Virus record (IMG/VR): IMGVR_UViG_3300037168_000132
Coordinates: 1 to 22,394 of that record
Reading direction: 5' to 3' (one strand)
DNA length: 22,394 nt
Origin: a virus
Shown here: positions 15,665 to 21,506 of the stretch, piece by piece
How the letters are laid out: each line of letters starts with the position of its first letter
How positions within the stretch are numbered: position 1 is the stretch's first letter
Made by a program: the position numbers and the translations under genes
Notes under the pieces: generated by a model
Told to the model about the DNA's origin: nothing
Databases searched by the model: none
The model's input: the letters and a program-made list of their open reading frames with translations, nothing else

Positions 15665-15819
15665 GGTGACGGCGTGGAATAAGCCTGGCACTGGCGGATA
15701 GACGACGGCGGGTGACCGTCGCCTGCTGGCAGGCAAGCGGGCTGCCCGCCCGGGTAAGTCACCACGAACAGCACGATAGTCGCGCCCGCGAGCGCGAGCA
15801 GCAGAATAAGAACCCTCAT
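15661..15819 (-). CDS. 52-aa secreted or membrane peptide, first gene of minus-strand operon
   Basis: The ATG at 15819 has a ribosome binding site (AGGGGGAA on the minus strand, about 11 nt upstream). The product starts MRVLILLLALAGATIVLFVV, a signal or single membrane helix, followed by a short Pro-rich segment with two cysteines (PACLPAG and IRQCQAY). Its TGA overlaps the GTG of the GT2 gene. A longer reading from 15870 exists but lacks support. It could be a small accessory subunit of the synthase or a leader for coupled translation; no family is recognised. Confidence 0.55.
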   Translation of the reverse strand: MRVLILLLALAGATIVLFVVTYPGGQPACLPAGDGHPPSSIRQCQAYSTPSP

Positions 15820-15960
15820 GACACGCGCCGTTCCCCCTGGAGCCAGGCTCCCCACCCGGTCTTCCGGCACTATGCTAGCTGGGGCCGCAACCGGCGTAGT
15901 CTGTGATCACTCAGTAACCTGTGGCCGTCAGGAGCCAGGTCTTTCTGCATTAAGGAAGAC
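15820..15960. promoter_or_regulatory. Divergent intergenic region between minus operon and tail terminator gene
   Basis: These 141 bp separate the first gene of the minus-strand operon from the plus-strand tail terminator gene and must hold the promoter of the minus operon. On the plus strand AAGGAAG at 15953-15959 is close to the ATG at 15961. TATGCT (15872-15877) resembles a -10 element, but I cannot pair it with a good -35 on either strand. Confidence 0.45.
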
Positions 15961-16380
15961 ATGGCGGACATCCTGGCTATCAGAGCCGCGCTAGCTAGCC
16001 AGATCGGCACTCGCACAGGGCTTCGCACCATGGCCGAGGCCCGCGATTCAATCAGCCCGCCGGTCGCGATCGTGCTGCCCGGCCAGCCGCTGGCCAAGTT
16101 CGGCGACACGGTGGACGGCACCCTGACAATCAACCTGATCGTTCTGATCGTCATCTCAGATGCGGCCACATCTGAGCGCACGCAGCGGGCGCTGGATGCT
16201 TACCTGGGTATCGGGTCCGGGGAGACTGAATCCATCCCGGGCGCGATCATGGCTGATCCGACCCTTGGTAGCGCGGTGCATTTCTGCGAACCTATGACCG
16301 TGAGCAACTATGGCCGAATCGATTACGCGGGCGAGACCTACTTCGGCGCCCGGATAAACGTACAGATCGGGGCAATCTGA
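15961..16380 (+). CDS. Tail terminator protein (139 aa)
   Basis: The layout matches actinophage tail terminators: an N-terminal helix (MADILAIRAALASQIGTRTG), the PPVAIVLPGQP segment, strands GTLTINLIVLIVISDAATSE, a helix around ALDAYL, then SIPGAIMADPTLGSAVHFC and a final strand pair containing YGRIDYAGETYFGARINVQI. Proteins of this type cap the tail tube and join it to the head connectors. The start has a strong ribosome binding site and the stop forms a TGATG junction with the next gene. It is preceded by 8.6 kb of cargo instead of the usual connector genes. Confidence 0.75.
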   Translation: MADILAIRAALASQIGTRTGLRTMAEARDSISPPVAIVLPGQPLAKFGDTVDGTLTINLIVLIVISDAATSERTQRALDAYLGIGSGETESIPGAIMADPTLGSAVHFCEPMTVSNYGRIDYAGETYFGARINVQIGAI

Positions 16381-17471
16381 TGAGCACACCACAGCGTCGT
16401 GTGACCGGCACCTACGGCCGGCGCCCGCCGAAACGGGCACCAGCGATCCAGTTCCGCGACATCCGCCGCAGAGGGCCGGTGGAGGCCCCGCCACCGGCCG
16501 CCGTGGACTACATCAGGCCGATGGGCGGCGGCTGGAAGATGCTGGGCAACGGACCGGACAACACCGTGGCGCCCGGTTTCGGTGGCTGCGGTGACTGCGT
16601 AGGCGTCTGGTGGGCCAACACCCGCCGGACGATCAGCACGGTGATTGGCGGCCACAGCTCGTACCCGCCCTGGTCCGAGGTGCTAGCTGTCTACAAGACC
16701 CAGAATCCGGACTTCGATCCCACAGGCGGCTCATCCACCGGGCCCGGCTCACCCGCTGACGGCGGGATGGACATCCAGACCCTGCTGGAATGGCTGGTCG
16801 CCAACCCCGGCCCGGACGGCTCGAAACTGGTTGGCTTCGCTGCGGTCGACTACACCAGCGCCGCAGAAGTCAGCGCGGCAATAGCTGCGGGCGGCGTACT
16901 CTGCGTCGGCATCAACGTGCTGGACATCAACCAGACCGAATTCGGCAACGACCAGCCCTGGGATTACGTGGCAAGCAGCCCGGTCGATGGCGGGCACTGC
17001 ACGATGGTGGGCGGGTACGGCGCTGAGCCGGCCGGCAGCGACCCTGACCTGGCTGGCAACGTGAAATTCGTGACCTGGGCCGAGGAGACCTCGTTCACCC
17101 CGGCGTTCTGGGGACACGAAGTCGAGGAACTGTGGTTCGTCGTCTGGGAGGAGCAGCTGGGCACGGTCGAGTTCCAGGCAGGCGTGAACGAGGCCGCGTT
17201 CGCCGCGGAATTCACCGCGATCACCGGCAAGCCGTTCCCGGTCGCTGTTACACCACCCACTCCGGTGCCGCCAGCTCCGGTGCCGCCCACTCCGGTGCCG
17301 CCCACTCCGGTGCCGCCCGCTCCGGTGCCGCCGCCCGGACCGGACGCTGCGGATCAGGCGCTCGCAACGGTCGCGGAGCAGTGGATGGCAGATACGCACC
17401 CCTTCTCACACCGCCTGCGGGAAGCGCTGGGGATCTGGCTGGCTGCCAAGGGCTTCACCGTTGGCGCGTAG
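16380..17471 (+). CDS. Papain-like (C1-type) cysteine peptidase-fold protein (363 aa)
   Basis: After a basic N-terminus (residues 1-40), GFGGCGDCVGVWWAN (66-80) matches the papain CGSCW helix start, with C73 at the nucleophile position. DGGHCTMVGGYG (203-214) supplies the histidine (H206), and VKFVTWAEETSF the strand that usually carries Asn-Ser-Trp, here lacking the Asn. A 15-bp repeat encodes a Pro/Val/Thr linker (about 293-317), leading to a short helical C-terminal domain (ALATVAEQWMADTHPFSHRL). No signal peptide is present. Between tail terminator and tail tube genes, it may be a virion-associated peptidase acting on host or capsid protein, or a non-catalytic binding fold. Confidence 0.65.
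   Translation: MSTPQRRVTGTYGRRPPKRAPAIQFRDIRRRGPVEAPPPAAVDYIRPMGGGWKMLGNGPDNTVAPGFGGCGDCVGVWWANTRRTISTVIGGHSSYPPWSEVLAVYKTQNPDFDPTGGSSTGPGSPADGGMDIQTLLEWLVANPGPDGSKLVGFAAVDYTSAAEVSAAIAAGGVLCVGINVLDINQTEFGNDQPWDYVASSPVDGGHCTMVGGYGAEPAGSDPDLAGNVKFVTWAEETSFTPAFWGHEVEELWFVVWEEQLGTVEFQAGVNEAAFAAEFTAITGKPFPVAVTPPTPVPPAPVPPTPVPPTPVPPAPVPPPGPDAADQALATVAEQWMADTHPFSHRLREALGIWLAAKGFTVGA
17256..17330 (+). repeat. Five tandem 15-bp repeats encoding a Pro-rich linker
   Basis: Five copies of CCCACTCCGGTGCCG or variants (CCAGCTCCGGTGCCG, CCCGCTCCGGTGCCG), encoding PTPVP/PAPVP. Same unit length as the repeat in the GH16 gene on the other strand, but a different sequence. Confidence 0.9.
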
Positions 17472-17473
17472 CC

Positions 17474-17515
17474 GTGCGGCTGCTGATGGTGCATAAGGGG
17501 GTGGTCAGCCCATGA
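17474..17515 (+). pseudogene. 13-codon remnant or leader resembling a glycosyltransferase N-terminus
   Basis: Three bases after the papain-like gene, GTG at 17474 reads MRLLMVHKGVVSP and stops at TGA 17513-17515, overlapping the ATG of the next gene (ATGA). It looks like the first strand of a GT-B glycosyltransferase and closely resembles the next start (MRILMVHPGP). It may be what is left of a deleted tandem glycosyltransferase, or a short leader peptide. Confidence 0.4.
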
Positions 17516-18604
17516 GGATCTTGATGGTTCACCCTGGGCCTTTAGCCCGACTTCAGCGTGCATGACGTCTTCACCGGCTGGCATGAAGCGTTCAAAGAGC
17601 TGGGGATCGACGTCGCGACCTTCAACACCAACGACCGGCTGATCTTCTACTCCAAGGTGCTGATGCCCGAAACAGACGAGCACGGCGAAGACCTGAAGGA
17701 CAGCGAAGGGCGCCTGATCATCAAGCAGGCGATGTCCCAGGAGCAGGCCCTGGTCACCTCGATGCAGGGCCTGACCGACGCGCTGTATACGTTCGCCCCG
17801 CAGGTCGTTATGTTCATCAGCGCGTTCTTCATGACCGAGCGGCTGTTCAGGCTGATCCGGGCGCACGGGCACAAGATCGTCATCCTGCACACCGAAAGCC
17901 CGTACCAGGATGACGAGCAGCTGATCCGCGGGCAGCTGGCCGACCTCAACATGCTCAACGACCCGGCCAACCTGGACATGTTCCGGGCGCAGGGCATCCC
18001 GGCGGTGTACATGCCGCACGCCTACCGGCCCGCGGTGCACCATCCGCGCACCGGGGAACGGGACCTGGAGATGGCCGCCGAGCTGGCGTTCATCGGCACC
18101 GCTTTTGAATCCCGGATCAAATTCTTCGAAGCAATGGACCTGGACGGCCTGGACGTGCTGATCGCGGGGAACGACTGGGGCAAGCTGCCGACGACCTCCC
18201 CGCTGGCGAAGTTCATCGGGACCGGGGTGGGGATCGAGGCTGACTGCGTGGACAACGCGGACGCCGCCGAGCTGTACCGGCATGCCCGGATGGGCCTCAA
18301 CTTCTACCGCCGGGAAGGCGAGGAGACCCACGCTGCCGACGTCGCCCAGGCGATGGGCCCGCGGGAGGTGGAGATGGCGGCGTGCGGCCTGCCGTTCCTG
18401 CGCGATCCGCGCGCTGAGGGCGATCAGCTGCTGTCCATGCTGCCTACTTTCGGCAGTCCCGGCGAAGCGGGCGAGAAGCTGCGCTGGTGGCTGGCGCACG
18501 GCCCTGAGCGCGAGCGGGCAGGCGAGCTGGCCCGGAAAGCTGTTGCTGGCCGGACGTTTACCGCAAATGTGCAAACTCTTCTGGAGCTGCTGGAGAGGTA
18601 CTAG
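17512..18604 (+). CDS. CgeB-like glycosyltransferase with apparent N-terminal frameshift
   Basis: The ATG at 17512 follows AAGGGGGTGG and reads MRILMVHPGP, the expected first strand of a GT-B enzyme. After codon 10 the frame runs TTA GCC CGA and stops at 17563, while the rest of the protein continues in the +1 frame (DFSVHDVFTGWHEAF, then a 340-residue open frame). Removing 7 nt around 17539-17547 restores one protein. A GTG at 17558 could start a 348-residue product lacking strand 1 and its Gly-Pro loop. Downstream features fit DUF3880/CgeB-type GT1-like enzymes: IVILHTESPYQDDEQ, AYRPAVHHP, FIGTAFESRIKFF, ADAAELYRHARMGLNFYRRE and EVEMAACGLPFLRD. It may glycosylate virion or host surface proteins. 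Confidence 0.65.
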
Positions 18605-18624
18605 CGCGACCTGGGGCTTAGACT

Positions 18625-18671
18625 GGCTCTGCCTTACCGTGGCCGGCCGCGCGCAGCAAGCGGCCAGAGCC
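18625..18671 (+). terminator. Possible terminator hairpin after glycosyltransferase gene
   Basis: GGCTCTG at 18625-18631 pairs with CAGAGCC at 18665-18671, with a GC-rich 33-nt loop that contains further self-complementary GGCCGGCC. There is no T tract. The large loop makes this weak support. Confidence 0.25.
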
Positions 18672-18711
18672 GGAGATGCTGCTTACGCTCCCGGCTGGAG
18701 ACACGGTTTCA

Positions 18712-19113
18712 ATGCGCAATTGGCTGCGACTTAGCGCGATCACTCCCGCCACCGCGCAGCAATCAACCCTGCTCGCGGTGCAATCCACGCTGTCTGCCAC
18801 CCAGAAGACCGTGAACAGCCTCTCCAATTCCATGAACACCGTTATCGCACTGCTGGAGCAAATCATGACCCAGGACGCCACCATTCTCGCCACCGTCACC
18901 AAGATCGAGGGGGACCTGACCCAGGCCGCCACCGTGCTCACCGGCATCCAGGGCAGCGTCAGCCAGCTGCTGGCTGAAGTCGCGGCCGGTGGCGTGGGCT
19001 CGATTTCCCAGACCACCATGGATGCCGTGGCCGCTGCCCAGGCCCAGGCAGACGCCTTCCTGGCCACCGAAACCGCCGACGCCGCGGCCGACGTGCCACC
19101 CGTCACCGGCTAG
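18712..19113 (+). CDS. Coiled-coil phage protein (133 aa)
   Basis: ATG 18712 is preceded by GGAG 11 nt upstream; an in-frame ATG at 18676 has GGAG directly touching it and is less likely. The product is a long heptad-like helix rich in Ser, Thr, Gln and Leu (TLLAVQSTLSATQKTVNSL, then LLEQIMTQDATILATVTKIE), with a short C-terminal Ala/Asp-rich segment. Proteins like this occur as small trimeric coiled-coil virion or tail components. The stop codon overlaps the end of the antisense NUMOD4/HNH gene by 4 nt. The family is not recognised. Confidence 0.6.
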   Translation: MRNWLRLSAITPATAQQSTLLAVQSTLSATQKTVNSLSNSMNTVIALLEQIMTQDATILATVTKIEGDLTQAATVLTGIQGSVSQLLAEVAAGGVGSISQTTMDAVAAAQAQADAFLATETADAAADVPPVTG

Positions 19114-19406
19114 CCCCAGCGCAGGTTCTCCAGCGAATTGTCGGCAGGACCTCGCGGCCCGTACCGTGCCCGTTTCCCGGGCGGGCACGGGCCGCGGAAC
19201 GCCGCCAGCACGATCCGGCCGACCAGCACCTGGGTGACCCGGCCGTACTTGCACAGCCCTACCTGGTAGTACCCCCGCGAGTTGAGCTTCGGGTGCAGCA
19301 GTCCCCCGGCAGCAGCGGCCCGGGGCAGCGAGTACACCTGGCCCCAGTCGCTGGCCTCGTACCAGCCCGCGTAATCCGGGACCGGGCTCCAGCGTTCCTC
19401 CGCCAT
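19110..19406 (-). CDS. Degenerate NUMOD4/HNH homing-endonuclease-like protein (98 aa)
   Basis: The N-terminus ERWSPVPDYAGWYEASDWGQVYSL is a clear NUMOD4 DNA-binding motif (W, P, Y, G, Y, S, G, V, S, L all present), shown here as ERWSPVPDYAGWYEASD plus WGQVYSL. The rest follows an HNH layout, VLVGRIVLAAFRGPCPPG then RYGPRGPADNSLENLRWG, but the usual first His (V-H-R) is Gly and the second (C-H-G-P) is Tyr. The Asn in DNSLENL remains. The protein ends right after LRWG. It therefore looks catalytically dead or decaying. It sits antisense between two plus-strand tail-region genes, as expected for a free-standing homing gene invading a phage module. Confidence 0.7.
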   Translation of the reverse strand: MAEERWSPVPDYAGWYEASDWGQVYSLPRAAAAGGLLHPKLNSRGYYQVGLCKYGRVTQVLVGRIVLAAFRGPCPPGKRARYGPRGPADNSLENLRWG

Positions 19407-19413
19407 GGTTAAT

Positions 19414-19419
19414 AAACTA
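19414..19419 (-). promoter_or_regulatory. Possible -10 element for leaderless transcript of the HNH gene
   Basis: Read on the minus strand, TAGTTT lies 7 nt before the ATG at 19406, the spacing of a TANNNT element serving a leaderless mRNA. No ribosome binding site precedes this ATG, which agrees. The -35 region is not convincing. Confidence 0.3.
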
Positions 19420-19514
19420 GCGGGAGTAACCTGGTCACAGATCTATTGCCGCGGCCCTAGCTGTCCGATGCGACCGGAGCCGGCTCCCAGCACTTATGCG
19501 AGGGAGCAACCTCC

Positions 19515-19970
19515 GTGAGTCGTATCCACGGGCGTAACGGCATTGCGTACGTCGGTGTAGACCCCGCCAACGGCACGGGCGGCGCGCAGATTCTCGCTGC
19601 CCCCATGTCTTTCCTGTCCGACTGGTCGATCAACTTCGTGGTGGCCAAGGTCGATGTGACCGCCATGGGAGACAGCAACCTCATCTGGGTGGCCGGGCTG
19701 CCCGATGCGAGCGGCGACTTCACGGGGTTCTACGACACTGCTACTGCCCAGACTTACGTGGCGGCCACGGACGGGCAGGCCAGGAACTTCTACCTGTACC
19801 CGTCTACCGTCAGCACGCAGATGGGGCCGCCCGCGCAGTATTTCTTCGGCACAATTTTGCCCGACTTCGCCGTCGCCGGCGGCGTCACCGCCGCTGTGTC
19901 GCTCAAGTCCACCTGGAACGCGGCCAGCCGAATCCAGCGGTACCCGACTTACGGCCTGGCTGGTACCTGA
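19515..19970 (+). CDS. Major tail tube protein (151 aa)
   Basis: GTG start with GAGGGAG about 8 nt upstream. Beta-rich with the usual tail-tube order: MSRIHGRNGIAYVGVDPANG, then FLSDWSINFVVAKVDVTAMG (the strand with the D-V-T turn typical of actinophage tube proteins), GLPDASGDFTGFYDTATAQT, an ARNFYLYPSTVSTQMG strand and a final AVSLKSTWNAASRIQRYPTY. It forms the stacked hexameric rings of the tail. Position just before the tail assembly chaperones, followed by a strong hairpin, is canonical. Confidence 0.8.
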   Translation: MSRIHGRNGIAYVGVDPANGTGGAQILAAPMSFLSDWSINFVVAKVDVTAMGDSNLIWVAGLPDASGDFTGFYDTATAQTYVAATDGQARNFYLYPSTVSTQMGPPAQYFFGTILPDFAVAGGVTAAVSLKSTWNAASRIQRYPTYGLAGT

Positions 19971-19980
19971 GTCCTGATCA

Positions 19981-20012
19981 CCGGGAGCGCGCAAGTGACT
20001 GCGTGCTCCCGG
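19981..20012 (+). terminator. Strong hairpin after tail tube gene
   Basis: CCGGGAGCGCGC (19981-19992) pairs with GCGTGCTCCCGG (20001-20012) over 12 bp with one G-U pair and an 8-nt loop. No T tract follows, as is common in actinobacteria. It probably limits read-through so the tube protein is made in excess over the chaperones. Confidence 0.6.
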
Positions 20013-20073
20013 GCCCTGCACCACCCGCGGCCTCCGGGAGCCGGGATCTTCTGCGGTAGGAGGTTCCGCTGCC

Positions 20074-20646
20074 ATGAGCGAAGACGCCGGTCTCGATGTC
20101 GATTTCGACGCATCGCCTGCCGAGCTGGATCGCCAGCTGGCCGGCATCCAGGCCACCACCGCGGGCGTCACGCCCGATGTCGAGCAGGAAGCCGTTCCCG
20201 GGACCGTGACCACCATCCGGTCGGTGGAGTTCCTGGGCCGCCGGTTCCGGATCGCGGACAAGATCGGCCTGATGCCGCTGCTGAAGTTCGCGGCATTCGC
20301 CGACGTCAACGTGCAGGACCCGCGGGCGCTCGGTGCGATGTACACGCTGCTGCGGGACTGCATCCACCCGGGCTGCCCCGGCTGCGGAAAATGCGAATTC
20401 TGCAAGGCGGACAACGAGCCCGCGTGCAAGGTGTACGACCGCGGTGACTGGGGCGAATTCGAGGAACACGCCATGATCACCAAGGCCGACGCGGACGACC
20501 TGATGGACGTCATCACCAAGACGATCGAGCTGATCGCCGGCCGCCCTACGCCGCCGCCCGGAACCTCCTCGGGTGGGCGGCGCACCACCTCGCGAGGGTC
20601 GACGGGGACCTCCTCCGGGCGACAGGGAAAGGCGTCGAGGCGCTGA
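20074..20646 (+). CDS. Tail assembly chaperone, gpG-like (190 aa in zero frame)
   Basis: TAGGAGG precedes the ATG. The body has the typical chaperone layout: EFLGRRFRIADKIGLMPLL, then KFAAFADVNVQDPRALGAMY, a helix TLLRDCI and DWGEFEEHAMITKADADDLM. Unusual is a cysteine cluster between them, C96, C101, C104, C107, C110 and C118 (HPGCPGCGKCEFCKADNEPAC), which looks like a metal site. After about residue 157 the zero frame becomes Pro/Gly/Ser/Arg-rich (GTSSGGRRTTSRGSTGTSSG), the signature of reading past a frameshift site. The overlapping gpT-like frame begins there. The chaperone coats the tape measure during tail assembly. Confidence 0.8.
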   Translation: MSEDAGLDVDFDASPAELDRQLAGIQATTAGVTPDVEQEAVPGTVTTIRSVEFLGRRFRIADKIGLMPLLKFAAFADVNVQDPRALGAMYTLLRDCIHPGCPGCGKCEFCKADNEPACKVYDRGDWGEFEEHAMITKADADDLMDVITKTIELIAGRPTPPPGTSSGGRRTTSRGSTGTSSGRQGKASRR

Positions 20647-20867
20647 CCCCGCGCCAGATGTGCAATGTCGCGTACTCGATCCAGGTGGAGCACATGGACG
20701 CAGAGCAGCAGGAGGACTTCGACGGCCAGATCGGGCAGCGCGAGAACCCGGAGGACGTCGCACGGGAGGCCCTGAAAGCGCACCAGGAAGCAGTCGGCAT
20801 GACCTTCGCCGATCCGGACGCCCCGGTCGTGGGGCAGCCCGGGGCCGCAGGCGATGAGCGGCTGTGA
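20547..20867 (+). CDS. Tail assembly chaperone extension, gpT-like, read by frameshift
   Basis: In the -1 frame relative to gpG the sequence reads AAARNLLGWAAHHLARVDGD, then ALTPRQMCNVAYSIQVEHMD and a Glu/Asp/Gln-rich end, which is the usual gpT-type continuation in actinophages. This frame has no stop from 20448 to 20865, and no start with a ribosome binding site, so it should be expressed as a gpG-T fusion. I find no canonical X XXY YYZ heptamer; the best slip point is C-CCT at 20544-20547, where the Pro tRNA could re-pair from CCT to CCC. The start given follows that guess. The stop shares a base with the next ATG (TGATG). Confidence 0.7.
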   Translation, partial: YAAARNLLGWAAHHLARVDGDLLRATGKGVEALTPRQMCNVAYSIQVEHMDAEQQEDFDGQIGQRENPEDVAREALKAHQEAVGMTFADPDAPVVGQPGAAGDERL

Positions 20868-21040
20868 TGGACGCCCCGGCTGTGGCACCCGGGCAGGAGT
20901 GCTGCAAAGAGTGCGGCCGGCTCAGCCAGATCAACTGGTGCCCGGCCTGGGGTATCTGGCTGTGCGTGGCCTGCCGCTGGGACTACAACGCGGCGTTCTT
21001 CGAGGAGTTCGAGACAGCCAGGGGAGGCCCCAGTGGCTGA
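20867..21040 (+). CDS. 57-aa zinc-ribbon-like mini-protein
   Basis: The ATG at 20867 shares its A with the gpT stop, and the end overlaps the next gene by 8 nt. The product carries two Cys pairs, QECCKECGRLS and IWLCVACRWDY, about 17 residues apart with Trp-rich sequence between, as in small zinc ribbons. It ends in AAFFEEFETARGG. The complete overlap with both neighbours supports translation. A role next to the Cys-rich chaperone is tempting but unproven. Confidence 0.6.
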   Translation: MDAPAVAPGQECCKECGRLSQINWCPAWGIWLCVACRWDYNAAFFEEFETARGGPSG

Positions 21041-21377
21041 CACGACCTGGGACGACGCCGCGATCGAGGAGATGCTGAACACCCCGGAGGGCCTGGTCGG
21101 GCAGTTCATCATCGAAACCTCCGAGCAGATCGCGGCTGTCGCCCGGAGCAAGGTCCAGATCAGGCGCTCGCGCAGCTGGTCGGCGCGCAGCGACGCCAAC
21201 CCGCCCGGGTACACGCTCGGCACGATCCGGCCGTGGATGGGCTATACCGGCGGCCACATCTACGGCGGCGCCAACGCCGCAGCCGACCCAGCCATCTTCC
21301 TGGAGAAGCCGCGTATTGACCGCAACGAGTACCCGTTCCTGACCACCGGGCTCTGGTCGATCGCCGAGGAGCTGTGA
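21033..21377 (+). CDS. Phage structural or tail completion protein (114 aa)
   Basis: GTG start with AGGGGAGG about 6 nt upstream, inside the end of the mini-protein gene. An N-terminal helix (DDAAIEEMLNTPEGLVGQFI) is followed by a basic helix (IAAVARSKVQIRRSRSWSAR), a strand region (GYTLGTIRPWMGYTGGHIYG) and PFLTTGLWSIAEEL. The helix-basic-strand-end layout recalls HK97 gp10-like neck or tail completion proteins, but the order (after the chaperones) is unusual and the match is only by eye. It lies directly before the tape measure gene. Confidence 0.5.
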   Translation: MADTTWDDAAIEEMLNTPEGLVGQFIIETSEQIAAVARSKVQIRRSRSWSARSDANPPGYTLGTIRPWMGYTGGHIYGGANAAADPAIFLEKPRIDRNEYPFLTTGLWSIAEEL

Positions 21378-21506
21378 TGGGGCAGCTATGGAAGGCAGCG
21401 ACGGGAGTTCCGCTCGGCCCCAGCACACGTTGCCGGGCTCATAAGCACCATCCGCCTCTCTTGCAGGGCAGTTCAGCTGTCACCCTGCGTAGGGGGGTGG
21501 TAACTA
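21378..21506 (+). other. Gap before tape measure gene, with a doubtful 49-codon ORF
   Basis: An ORF from the TGATG at 21377 to 21526 would encode MGQLWKAATGVPLGPSTRCR and a His/Pro-rich remainder. It has a coupling-type start but odd composition and overlaps the tape measure start by 20 nt, so I do not call it a gene. It could be the decayed end of another small gene. The 3' end holds AGGGGGGTGG (21491-21500), the ribosome binding site of the tape measure gene. Confidence 0.4.
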
